Source of the DNA: Deltaproteobacteria bacterium
GTDB taxonomy: Bacteria > Desulfobacterota > Binatia > UBA9968
Assembly: GCA_020027655.1 (NCBI GenBank)
Contig: JAHKKJ010000129.1
Span: 1-8,204 of the forward strand
Direction: 5' to 3'
DNA length: 8,204 nucleotides
Shown here piece by piece: positions 1 through 6,757 of the stretch. The notes beneath the pieces were generated by a model, which searched no databases, was not told where the DNA came from, and was given only the letters and a program-made list of their open reading frames with translations. Positions within the stretch are counted from its first letter, which is position 1. Every line of letters starts with the position of its first letter. Both the position numbers and the translations under genes were made by a program.

Positions 1-468
1 GAAAGCCGTTTGGGTGTTACTCGCGCGCGCAAGGTGGCACCCTCCGCGGGAACGGTTTTCCCCAATTTGTCGATTCATTGGCTGACGCGCACCATTCGGG
101 TGTGGCATCCACGGGGGCCGGATAAGATGGAGATTTGGAGTTGGGCCATAGTCGATAAGGCAGCGCCGGCGAAAATCAAGGACGTCATGCGCTTCGTCTC
201 ACAGTACCGCTTCAGCCCGACGGGAGTCTTCGAACAGGACGATATGGATAATTGGATCCAGGTGACCGCCGCGGCCCGCAGTGTGATCGGCAGGCGCTTC
301 CCGGCCAACTACCAGATGGGCGTGAGCGAGGAGATCACTGAGACCGATCTACGGGGGCGGTTGGCCAGCCGATGGAGCGATTCAAATCAGTTGAGCCTCT
401 ACATGCATTGGGCCAAGGTGCTCGAGGCGAAGAGCTGGGGCGAGCTGAAGAGCGCGAAGCATGGATAG
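1..468 (+). CDS. Aromatic-ring-hydroxylating dioxygenase, large (alpha) subunit, C-terminal part (5' partial)
   Basis: The reading frame is open to the left edge, so the gene begins outside the window; the TTG at 10 is an internal Leu, not a start. About 155 C-terminal residues are present, from the catalytic (SRPBCC-type) domain of a Rieske non-heme iron oxygenase. Seen: the strand motif GTVFPNLS, then TIRVWHPRGP, then FSPTGVFEQDDMDNW near 211-255. In naphthalene and biphenyl dioxygenases an Asp of this EQDD segment (here codons 238-243) is the third ligand of the mononuclear iron. The Rieske cluster domain and the two His ligands lie upstream and are not visible. The family adds both atoms of O2 to an aromatic ring to give a cis-dihydrodiol, with electrons from a reductase and usually a ferredoxin. 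The closest resemblance is to the biphenyl/benzene/cumate group; the substrate cannot be assigned. The stop overlaps the beta-subunit start by 8 bp. Confidence 0.94.
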   Translation, partial: ESRLGVTRARKVAPSAGTVFPNLSIHWLTRTIRVWHPRGPDKMEIWSWAIVDKAAPAKIKDVMRFVSQYRFSPTGVFEQDDMDNWIQVTAAARSVIGRRFPANYQMGVSEEITETDLRGRLASRWSDSNQLSLYMHWAKVLEAKSWGELKSAKHG

Positions 469-970
469 CGACCTGCGCCATAAGGTCGAAGATTTTTTCT
501 ACCTGGAAGCCGAGCTGTTGGACGAGCGCCGGCTGCGGGAATGGCTCGAGCTGTTTACCGATGACATGCACTACTGGATGCCGGTTCGCCACAACCCGTT
601 GGACCGGCCTAAAGAGCTGGAAGAAGAGATTTCCAAGCCCGGGGAGAGTTACTATTTTAACGATAACAAGGAAACTCTTCGTTTAAGAGTTGAGCGGTTT
701 TATTCAAAGACCGCCTGGGCCGAAATGCCTCCTTCGCGTACCCGGCATCTGATTTCGAATATTCGGATAAGAAAGGGCGACGGCGTCCAATTCGAAGTCG
801 ATTCAAACTTCATTGTTTATCGCACCCGCATGGAAAAAGATGAAGATATTTTTGTCGGCACAAGAAAGGATGTCCTGCGCCACGTAAACGGCGAACTAAA
901 GATCGCCCGGCGAACGATTCTTTTAGATCAGGCGGTTCTGAAAGCAAAAAATATCAGTGTTTTCTTGTAG
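461..970 (+). CDS. Aromatic-ring-hydroxylating dioxygenase, small (beta) subunit
   Basis: A complete 169-residue protein, close to the usual 160-190 residues of this NTF2/SnoaL-fold family. Family hallmarks are seen in order: an N-terminal helix with FFYLEAELLDERRLREWLEL, then DDMHYWMPVR (about residues 31-40), RVERFYSKTAWAEMPPSRTRHLISNI in the middle, and a C-terminal ARRTILLDQAVL followed by a short hydrophobic tail. The beta subunit is non-catalytic and forms the alpha3beta3 mushroom with the alpha subunit encoded just upstream. The ATG lies inside the end of the alpha gene (8-bp overlap) with only a weak purine-rich stretch before it, which suggests translational coupling and a fixed subunit ratio. 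By hand count GC falls from about 57% in 461-640 to about 45% in 641-960. No ferredoxin or reductase gene follows; the next gene is convergent. Confidence 0.95.
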   Translation: MDSDLRHKVEDFFYLEAELLDERRLREWLELFTDDMHYWMPVRHNPLDRPKELEEEISKPGESYYFNDNKETLRLRVERFYSKTAWAEMPPSRTRHLISNIRIRKGDGVQFEVDSNFIVYRTRMEKDEDIFVGTRKDVLRHVNGELKIARRTILLDQAVLKAKNISVFL

Positions 971-1060
971 GCATCCGTTACCTTGTCCCCCGGACGTGCA
1001 TCGAAGCCCAGAGACGAGACGCCGGATTCACAATCTGCAAAGGTCGGAAAAAATTTGAAA

Positions 1061-1750
1061 CTATCGCTTGGCCAACCCGGCTGCCGCGGTCTTGGTTTCC
1101 GTGAACAGTCCCAGCTTCTTGAGTGTGTACTGCCCTGAGCCGTAGACCGGTCCCTCATCCAAACGAAAACCAAGGCCTAGGCTCAGATGCAGCTGGCTCC
1201 TATATTCCATGTCCATCCGGTGATCGAGCTCGATAAAATAGCCGTCAATGAGGCCGGCCGGGGTGTCAAACTGCGAACGCGAAATCTGCTTCACAAAATG
1301 GGTTACTCGGCCGCCGCGCTTCAGCTTGCCGGTCTCTCGGCTGTACATCTTATACCCCGTCTGGAGCCGAATGGAGCCGACTGAGTGGACATCGCCCGGC
1401 AAAACCGGCAGCGCCGGTTCGTAGACGATATAGCTGCGACTTTTGAACAAGTCCAATCGCTCCATCATCAGGGCACCGGTAGGGTTTTTCACCAAGAGAA
1501 TGCTCGCATAATCGCCGAATACGAGCCACCATCGTTTATTGTCCGCGAGATCGGGTTGAGAGATGAGCGGCACGATTTTACCGCGATCTTTACCCTCAGT
1601 GATCTTGAACTGCTTCTGCCAGCTCACCAGCGGGATCAGTTCTCTGGCGATGATTTCGCGTGGCTGGGGAACTGACCATGCAACGCCGACGAAAGCCGAT
1701 GTGGCCACGCAATACGTGATAAGTATCAGAATACGAGCAAAATAGCGCAT
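1061..1750 (-). CDS. Secreted protein of unknown function
   Basis: I do not recognise the family. The 229-residue protein starts at the ATG at 1750. It is preferred over an upstream in-frame start at 1774 because GAGG sits 7 nt before it (1758-1761) and because the protein then begins with a clean signal peptide: MRYFAR, a hydrophobic stretch at about residues 7-24, and a possible signal peptidase I site after AWS (about residue 26) or ATSA (about 19). The mature part has no further membrane segment and is rich in beta-prone, Tyr- and Trp-containing strands. It ends in a strand-rich stretch (LHLSLGLGFRLDEG, then YGSGQYTLKKLGLF), so a periplasmic beta-sheet protein is a reasonable guess. It lies convergent to the dioxygenase genes and divergent from the VTT-domain gene, so it is probably transcribed alone. 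Coding is supported by the start site, signal peptide and length; function is unknown. Confidence 0.75.
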   Translation of the reverse strand: MRYFARILILITYCVATSAFVGVAWSVPQPREIIARELIPLVSWQKQFKITEGKDRGKIVPLISQPDLADNKRWWLVFGDYASILLVKNPTGALMMERLDLFKSRSYIVYEPALPVLPGDVHSVGSIRLQTGYKMYSRETGKLKRGGRVTHFVKQISRSQFDTPAGLIDGYFIELDHRMDMEYRSQLHLSLGLGFRLDEGPVYGSGQYTLKKLGLFTETKTAAAGLAKR

Positions 1751-1901
1751 AGGTATTCCTCTCAGTCTACACAATCAAAGCTGAATAGAGAAGAGGGAGC
1801 TAACTAATGCACGTTCATAAAAATTTTTGAAAAAAAGTCGGACTATAAACTTCCCAGAGCTGGATATTGCTTGGAGCCGTTTTGATGTTTAGGCTAAGAC
1901 G
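1751..1901. other. Divergent intergenic region, AT-rich, probably holding two promoters
   Basis: These 151 bp separate the minus-strand secreted-protein gene from the plus-strand VTT-domain gene, so both promoters should lie here. The segment around 1815-1850 is clearly AT-rich against its surroundings, with A and T runs. TTGAAA (1827-1832) and TATAAA (1844-1849) resemble plus-strand -35 and -10 boxes, but the 11-bp spacer is too short for a sigma-70 promoter. No exact promoter is therefore called. Confidence 0.4.
1758..1761 (-). promoter_or_regulatory. Ribosome binding site deciding the start of the secreted protein
   Basis: GAGG on the minus strand, 7 nt upstream of the ATG at 1750. It supports that start over the in-frame upstream start at 1774, which would put eight extra residues ahead of the signal peptide. 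Confidence 0.6.
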
Positions 1902-2663
1902 ATGGAAGATGATACGACAAGCTCCCGCAAGGTGTCCAACTTCACGCCCCGCGGACGAACCCGCAAAATCGCTATACTGAGGGGTTTGGTCATACTGCTG
2001 CTGCTCTTTGCGTTGCCCGCGATCTGGAGCTGGACGCCGCTCAATCATTGGATCAATCTCGCTGCGATTATCGAATGGCAAGAGTCCGTAAGAAACCACC
2101 CGGCGGCATTTTATCTTGTCGTCGGCGCCTATCTGTTGGGCAGTCTGGTTCTCTTTCCCGTAACGATCCTTAATGTCGCAACCGTTTTCACCTTCGGACC
2201 GATCCTGGGCAACATTTACGCCCTGGGCGGCTGGCTCGCCAGCGCGGCAATGGGCTATGGCATCGGACGGTCGACCGGCCCCAAAATGGTGCGAAAACTG
2301 GCGCGCGGCTGGCTTGACCGCCTGATTCGACCGGCCGGAAGGCATGGCTTTCTTACTGTGCTGACGCTGCGTGTCTTCCCGGTAGCTCCGTTTACCTTAG
2401 TCAATGTTTTTGTCGGCGCGTGGGGGATTCGTTTTTGGGATTTTTTTATGGCGAGTATCGTCGGTAGAATCCCGGGGATTATCTTATTGACCGTGGCCGG
2501 TGTCCAAGTCGAAAGGTTTTTGCGCCAGCCCGGCGTGATCGGTGTCGTTGTGTTGGGGCTCACACTGATCCTGGTGCCGCTCGCGCTGAGCCGGTTGTCC
2601 AAGCGTTGGCTCTCGGGCGATCGGCGCCAACCGGATCCCTCTAAATCTTCGGTCAAATCATAA
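1902..2663 (+). CDS. TVP38/TMEM64 (DedA-like, VTT domain) integral membrane protein
   Basis: A 253-residue inner-membrane protein. It has a basic cytosolic N-terminus, a first membrane helix at about 24-43, then the VTT (SNARE-associated Golgi protein) domain at about 65-200: a hydrophobic segment at 68-90, the signature FTFGPILGNIYALGG with a downstream GYGIGRSTG (about 97-125), and the Arg/Pro-rich re-entrant motif LRVFPVAPFTLVNVFVGAWG (about 156-175). Helices follow at about 180-200 and 212-231, then a basic tail. DedA/TVP38 proteins are implicated in membrane lipid handling (scramblase or flippase-like roles, undecaprenyl-phosphate recycling, membrane-potential homeostasis). The exact substrate here is not known. 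The start has AGG 8 nt upstream (1891-1893), a weak site. Its 3' end overlaps the convergent cardiolipin-synthase-like gene by 6 bp. Some bacterial proteins join a PLD domain and a VTT domain in one chain, so a link between the two neighbours is plausible. Confidence 0.92.
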   Translation: MEDDTTSSRKVSNFTPRGRTRKIAILRGLVILLLLFALPAIWSWTPLNHWINLAAIIEWQESVRNHPAAFYLVVGAYLLGSLVLFPVTILNVATVFTFGPILGNIYALGGWLASAAMGYGIGRSTGPKMVRKLARGWLDRLIRPAGRHGFLTVLTLRVFPVAPFTLVNVFVGAWGIRFWDFFMASIVGRIPGIILLTVAGVQVERFLRQPGVIGVVVLGLTLILVPLALSRLSKRWLSGDRRQPDPSKSSVKS

Positions 2664-3911
2664 GTAGTCTCTTATGGGAAAAGCAAACAACTCAAAAATG
2701 CGTTCGCCAATCCCGCGCGAGCTCCATTCCTCGTAGGTTATTTTCCTCGAATATTTGAGATCTTCTTCGAACGCTTCTTCGAGGCGCCGGGCGACGCCTG
2801 TGTCGTAAACGGTGAGATTCAGCTCCTCGTTCAAGGCGAAAGATCGATTGTCGAAGTTGGTGCTGCCGACGGTTGCCCAGACGCCGTCGATCACCATGGT
2901 TTTAGCATGCATCAGGCAGGCCGTGTATTCGAAGATCTGAATGCCGCCCAGAAGCATGCGACCGTAGTTGCTGCGGCTGGCGCGGTAGGTGATCTGATGG
3001 TCGATCTTGCCGGGCACCAGCACGATCACCCGCACGCCGCGGGCGGCGGCGTTCAGCAGCGCTTGGATCATCGTGTCGTCGGGGATGAAGTAGGAGTTCG
3101 TAATCAGAATTGATTTTTTCGCCGACGTGATCGATAGCAGGAAAAGCATATAATTCTGAAAGCTTCCCCCGACAGGCGAACTCTTGACCATTTGCGCCGG
3201 CACTTTTCCAACCGGCCCGAGACGTGGAAAATAGTCATCGCCGCCAAGGAGAGTTCCGGTGGCTTCCAGCCAGCTCTCGGTAAAGGCGGCCTGCAGGTAT
3301 TGGACCACCGGTCCTTCCACTCGCGCGTTGGTCTCGCGCCAGTGTTCCGGCGTGCGCCCATCCCCCGTCCAGGCATCGCTGATGCCGTAGCCGCCTGTGA
3401 AGCCGGTCCGGCCATCGATCACCAGGACGCGGCGATGATTGCGGTAGTTGTATCTCAAGAGTTTCCAGGGCAAGAGAACTTGAGGCGCTTCGATTCTGCG
3501 AAAAAACTCTACGTGACATCCGCCGTCGCGCATTATGGCCGGTATCTCGTCGGGGATTTTTCCGGAACCCTGGCTGTCGATGAGGATATGTACTTGAACA
3601 CCCGCGCGACAGCGGTCGGAAAAAGCCTCGGCCAACTCATAGGCTATAGCACCGTCCTCGTAAAGATATTGAGCAAATGTGATCGTAGATTTGGCGGTTT
3701 TAATGTCGCGCAACATGGCGGGGAAAGTTTCGTCGCCGTTGAACAAGAGCTGGATACGATTGCCGCCCACGATCGGCGTGTCCGTGTAGGCCTCAATCGT
3801 AGGAAAAAAGGCCGGCTCCCCGACAACGATCGGCGGAACTCGATAGACGGGCAGCACTCTGGCGCAGCCCGACAAGAAAATCACGACAAACCACCAACTC
3901 AGGTGTTTCAT
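2658..3911 (-). CDS. Cardiolipin-synthase-like phospholipase D superfamily lipoprotein
   Basis: A 417-residue PLD-superfamily protein with two HKD repeats, as in cardiolipin synthases ClsB/ClsC, which join phosphatidyl groups to make cardiolipin. With the start at 3911 the N-terminus is MKHLSWWFVVIFLSGCAR, a short signal with lipobox LSGC and Cys16 as the lipidation site. An in-frame start at 4037 would add 42 residues, bury this signal and overlap the DUF4112 gene, so 3911 is preferred, although no good Shine-Dalgarno sequence precedes it. HKD1 (about 159-166) reads HRRVLVID followed by GGYGISD: the catalytic His and Asp are present but the usual Lys is Arg. HKD2 (about 335-352) is canonical: HAKTMVID then GSTNFDNRS. 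Length and motif order fit the family. It could also be a phospholipase or other transphosphatidylase. It lies 92 bp downstream of the DUF4112 gene on the same strand. Confidence 0.88.
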   Translation of the reverse strand: MKHLSWWFVVIFLSGCARVLPVYRVPPIVVGEPAFFPTIEAYTDTPIVGGNRIQLLFNGDETFPAMLRDIKTAKSTITFAQYLYEDGAIAYELAEAFSDRCRAGVQVHILIDSQGSGKIPDEIPAIMRDGGCHVEFFRRIEAPQVLLPWKLLRYNYRNHRRVLVIDGRTGFTGGYGISDAWTGDGRTPEHWRETNARVEGPVVQYLQAAFTESWLEATGTLLGGDDYFPRLGPVGKVPAQMVKSSPVGGSFQNYMLFLLSITSAKKSILITNSYFIPDDTMIQALLNAAARGVRVIVLVPGKIDHQITYRASRSNYGRMLLGGIQIFEYTACLMHAKTMVIDGVWATVGSTNFDNRSFALNEELNLTVYDTGVARRLEEAFEEDLKYSRKITYEEWSSRGIGERIFELFAFPIRDYL

Positions 3912-4003
3912 TGGACGGCACTCTGAGAAATACTTTGGAACAGAAAACAGAGTTCCAAGCTGCAGGGGATTACGGGGATCGAAGTAGAGGCCCACCGATT
4001 TTT

Positions 4004-4480
4004 TCACAACGTATTCCATAGTTGTAGTATCAGCCAAGCTGTAGCGATCAGGATTCCAATCGATAGTAAGATAATTCCGCCGATAACGGCAATGACAAAA
4101 ATCCAGTTGCCGAAGGTCGATGCTCGCTCTTCGGCGCTGACATAGCGCTCGAGCAGTCGGGCATTTTTAGCGTTGCTCCGGAACCAGATGGAAAAGACAT
4201 CACCAAAAACCGGAATGGCGCCGATTATGGCATTCAGGGCAACATTTGACCCCATGCGCAACAATACGATCTTGGGCACCTGGTACTGTGCGGCAATGAG
4301 CAGAATGGCCGATCCGGCCAGGTTGGCAATCGCGTCGCCGATGCCCGGAATCAGTCCAAGGATCGGGTCGAGGCCGATCTTGATCGATGTTCCCGGGATT
4401 GTGAAGCGCTGATCGAGCCATTCTGCTAAAAACCTTGCCAATAAAATGCGTTGGGAAGAGGGCGAATTTTGACGTTCCAA
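4004..4480 (-). CDS. DUF4112 family small membrane protein
   Basis: A 158-residue protein of the DUF4112 family, whose function is unknown. Hallmarks seen: LDPILGLIPGIGD (residues 37-49) and a second, similar loop GAIPVFGDVF (87-96), each next to a hydrophobic segment (about 50-64 and 80-100). A basic/acidic linker follows, then a strong C-terminal membrane helix (about 126-155). The start codon is TTG at 4480; AGGAG lies 5 nt upstream and no closer in-frame ATG exists near the conserved region, so TTG is well supported. The gene begins 35 bp after the debranching-enzyme stop on the same strand, with its ribosome binding site in that gap, so cotranscription is likely. Its place between a carbohydrate enzyme and a phospholipid enzyme gives no firm clue to its role. 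Confidence 0.87.
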   Translation of the reverse strand: MERQNSPSSQRILLARFLAEWLDQRFTIPGTSIKIGLDPILGLIPGIGDAIANLAGSAILLIAAQYQVPKIVLLRMGSNVALNAIIGAIPVFGDVFSIWFRSNAKNARLLERYVSAEERASTFGNWIFVIAVIGGIILLSIGILIATAWLILQLWNTL

Positions 4481-4485
4481 CTATT

Positions 4486-4490
4486 CTCCT
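4486..4490 (-). promoter_or_regulatory. Strong Shine-Dalgarno before a TTG start
   Basis: AGGAG on the minus strand, 5 nt before the TTG at 4480. It is the best ribosome binding site in the window and decides the non-ATG start of the DUF4112 gene. Confidence 0.8.
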
Positions 4491-4515
4491 GCCTTTGGAC
4501 ATGGATTCCGGGAAA

Positions 4516-6531
4516 CTACGGCGCTGTCTTGACCCAGCAGCGCAACACTTCAGCCACGCTCCATGCCTGAGAGATACAGCCCCGCGGCACGAAGGGCTCG
4601 TCGGCATCAAAAATTTCGCTGATGGATCCAATGCCGGCTTCCCCCAAATGAGGCACCAATCCCTCCAACGGCGCGCGCGCTCCGGCGACGTCATCGGGAT
4701 AAACCTTCAACCAAGCGTCGATGAACGGTCCGATCAACCAAACCCAAACGGTTCCTTGATGGTAAGCGGCGTCCCGCGCGCGCAAATCGCCAAAATACTT
4801 CGCTTTGTAATTCGGATGGTGTGGAGCCAGAGAACGCAATCCCACCGGAGTTAAAAGCCGCCGGCGAACGGTCTCCAATACCGCACGCCATTTGGCAGAG
4901 TCGAGCACAGGATGGCGGAGGGAGATCGCCAGCAACTGATTGGGCCGGCAAGCTGGGTCATTGCCGCTCTCGCCGTCGATGACGTCGAAGAGATATCCTT
5001 CATCGGCGTACCAGAAACGATCATTGAAGGCTTCTTGCGCACGGTCTGCGTGAGCTTTTAATTCGAGGGATTTGTCTGTTCGGTCTTCTTCGCTTAGCCA
5101 TTGCTGCAAAAGCCTTAAGGCGTTGTACCACAGCGCGTTTATTTCCACCGCTTTTCCCCGGCGCGGTGTAACCACCCAATCGTCCACCTTGGCATCCATC
5201 CAGGTCAGCTGGTAACCTTCCTGCCCCTGACGTAGGAGTCCGTCCTTAGAATCTACGCCGATGCCGAACAAAGTGCCTTTAATGTGACAATCTATGATTT
5301 CCACCAGCTTCGGCAGTAACCATCTCAAGGTCCAACGATCACCGGTGGCGTGCAGATAACGATCGACGGCGTGAAAAAACCACAAAGTCGCGTCCGCGGT
5401 GTGATAGAGACCTTCGCGGCTGCCTTCGGGAAAAAGATTAGGAATGAGCCCTTGTCGAATGGCATTGGCGAAATTGCGTAAGATCCAGCCGGCTTCCAAG
5501 AAGCGGTTGGTCGTGAGGGTCAAACCTTCCAAGCTGATCATCGTGTCGCGTCCCCAATCGGTAAACCAATGATAGCCTGCTATCACCGTGCGCACGTCGT
5601 CGCCGGCGGCATGAGCACGGGTCGCGTCGGGGACTCTCCCGGCGGGCGTCACGACGAATTGATCGGCGGCAAGCACCAGCTCCGCGCCCACTCCTATCCG
5701 GGCTTTGGGGTCGGCAGAGGCAATCAAATGCGTGCGCCGCTCGCGCTCCGCTTCCCATGCCTCGGCGGGGCCTAGCGCCCGGATGACTTCCCAAGACTCG
5801 GTGGAGGCCGCCAAGGTGATCGCCTGGCCGGGAGAGCAATCGACAGCGAAAGAGCCCGGGGTCCAAAGATCTCCGACCGCTATGTAACCTCGTGTTTGCT
5901 CCAAAATGTAGCTTAGACGTTCGATTTTTTTTCGTTCGATGATGAACTCGCCTTTGCCGTGCAGCAGCAAGCGGAGGGTCGGAAAGATCCCGCTGGAAAT
6001 CTCATATTGGTCTTCGACGACGGTGAGCACGTAAGGCGCCTGAGGTTGGCGATCAACGGGCGCTTCGTGTTCGCGAAATTGAATCAGCGGACGCAGTCTG
6101 ATTTCGAGCTTGCCGGCATGGGAAAGCAATCGATAAGTAATATGGACCGTATTTTGCCGGTAGGGAAGGTAAAGACGTTTTTCCAATACGAAGTCATCGA
6201 TCTGATAGCGCCAGATCGGCAAACCCATATCGAGGCGGAATTCGCTCAGCGCGGCGGCATATGACGCATTGCGCTCTTGGCTAATTTCAACAACCCGGCC
6301 ATCCGGCAAGTGAAATTCTTCCGCCAGCCCGTTCAACATGAGAACTCTGCCAAAGGGAGCCGGCAGCGCCGCAATCAGCAGCCCGTGGTAGCGTCGCGTA
6401 GCCGCTCCGGAAACCGTGCCGGAGGCGTAACCGCCCAGACCGTTGGCCACGAGCCACTCGGGCTCTCTATCGAATTCCGATTCGTCGGCTTTGCCCGGCG
6501 AAAAGGTTACTTTCCGAACGATTGGATTCAT
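4516..6531 (-). CDS. Glycogen debranching enzyme, amylo-alpha-1,6-glucosidase (GH133)
   Basis: A complete 671-residue cytosolic enzyme of the stand-alone bacterial/archaeal type, about the usual 650-720 residues. The N-terminal beta-sandwich domain (about 20-240) opens with EWLVANGLGGYASGTVSGAATRRYHGLL, the family hallmark. The C-terminal (alpha/alpha)6 domain (about 285-668) has HWFTDWGRDTM (321-331), LTWMDAK (442-448), AVEINALWYNAL (461-472), HQGTVWVW (591-598), SEIFD (638-642) and GCISQAWSVAEVLR (651-664). The Asp of DWGRD and the Glu of SEIFD are in the places expected for the catalytic acids of the family. It hydrolyses alpha-1,6-linked glucose at branch points. The ATG at 6531 puts the conserved block about 25 residues in, as is normal; a GGA about 10 nt upstream is a modest ribosome site. 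treZ lies 226 bp upstream on the same strand and the DUF4112 gene 35 bp downstream, which suggests a role in alpha-glucan/trehalose turnover. Confidence 0.95.
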   Translation of the reverse strand: MNPIVRKVTFSPGKADESEFDREPEWLVANGLGGYASGTVSGAATRRYHGLLIAALPAPFGRVLMLNGLAEEFHLPDGRVVEISQERNASYAAALSEFRLDMGLPIWRYQIDDFVLEKRLYLPYRQNTVHITYRLLSHAGKLEIRLRPLIQFREHEAPVDRQPQAPYVLTVVEDQYEISSGIFPTLRLLLHGKGEFIIERKKIERLSYILEQTRGYIAVGDLWTPGSFAVDCSPGQAITLAASTESWEVIRALGPAEAWEAERERRTHLIASADPKARIGVGAELVLAADQFVVTPAGRVPDATRAHAAGDDVRTVIAGYHWFTDWGRDTMISLEGLTLTTNRFLEAGWILRNFANAIRQGLIPNLFPEGSREGLYHTADATLWFFHAVDRYLHATGDRWTLRWLLPKLVEIIDCHIKGTLFGIGVDSKDGLLRQGQEGYQLTWMDAKVDDWVVTPRRGKAVEINALWYNALRLLQQWLSEEDRTDKSLELKAHADRAQEAFNDRFWYADEGYLFDVIDGESGNDPACRPNQLLAISLRHPVLDSAKWRAVLETVRRRLLTPVGLRSLAPHHPNYKAKYFGDLRARDAAYHQGTVWVWLIGPFIDAWLKVYPDDVAGARAPLEGLVPHLGEAGIGSISEIFDADEPFVPRGCISQAWSVAEVLRCWVKTAP

Positions 6532-6757
6532 CCCGGATTCCGCAATTGCGATCGACAGAAATCGCGAGGCGCAACCCTTGCGCAGCGAAGTTGATGGGTT
6601 TTACTCAGAAGGAGTTCAATTCGTTCAACAAGTTCAAATCGTTCAAAACGTTTTGAACGGCTTGAACGGCTTGAACGTTTTGAACCAAGACTGTCTGCTC
6701 CAGGATTCCACCTCGCTTCCGGAATTTTCGGTTTAACTGCGGAATCTAGGTTCATGG
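6532..6757. other. treZ-debranching enzyme intergenic region
   Basis: The 226 bp between treZ and the debranching gene are the longest non-coding stretch in the 4-8.2 kb part. They hold a 72-bp mirrored nonamer array at 6614-6685. The 82 bp between the array and the debranching start show no convincing promoter to me, and the 72 bp between the treZ stop and the array show no convincing terminator. Short open frames crossing this region are repeat-derived or run antisense into the neighbours and lack ribosome sites, so no gene is called. Confidence 0.7.
6614..6685. repeat. Mirrored array of GTTCAA/TTGAAC nonamer repeats able to form a long hairpin
   Basis: GTTCAA occurs at 6614, 6623, 6632 and 6641, every 9 bp. 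The reverse complement TTGAAC then occurs at 6653, 6662, 6671 and 6680, also every 9 bp. All eight units are symmetric about 6649/6650. The centre, 6640-6659, is a perfect 20-bp palindrome. Pairing position by position across the centre, about 30 of 36 positions match (one is G-U), and the six mismatches all fall in the 3-bp spacers between hexamers. Transcribed from the minus strand with treZ and the debranching gene, it would fold as one interrupted stem of up to 36 positions. There is no adjacent U run, so it is not a typical intrinsic terminator. Possible roles are an mRNA stability or processing element, a protein-binding array, or a REP/MITE-like selfish repeat; the sequence does not decide between them. 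Confidence 0.92.

Noticed and set aside
971..1060. Bidirectional terminator between the beta-subunit gene and the secreted-protein gene
   Set aside because: I could not find a GC-rich stem followed by a T run on either strand in these 90 bp.
1827..1849. Sigma-70 promoter TTGAAA / TATAAA for the VTT gene
   Set aside because: The spacer is only 11 bp, far from the usual 16-18, and the boxes lie in a simple AT-rich run.
1815..2345. Open frame on the minus strand antisense to the VTT gene
   Set aside because: The plus strand has clear membrane helices and VTT motifs; this frame gives a low-complexity polar translation typical of a shadow.
3192..3926. Long open frame on the plus strand antisense to the cardiolipin-synthase-like gene
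   Set aside because: Its translation has no recognisable domain, and the opposite strand encodes both HKD motifs in a complete gene.
6614..6685. CRISPR array or intrinsic terminator
   Set aside because: The units are six bases with 3-bp spacers and invert in the middle, unlike CRISPR repeats; no U run follows the hairpin on either strand.
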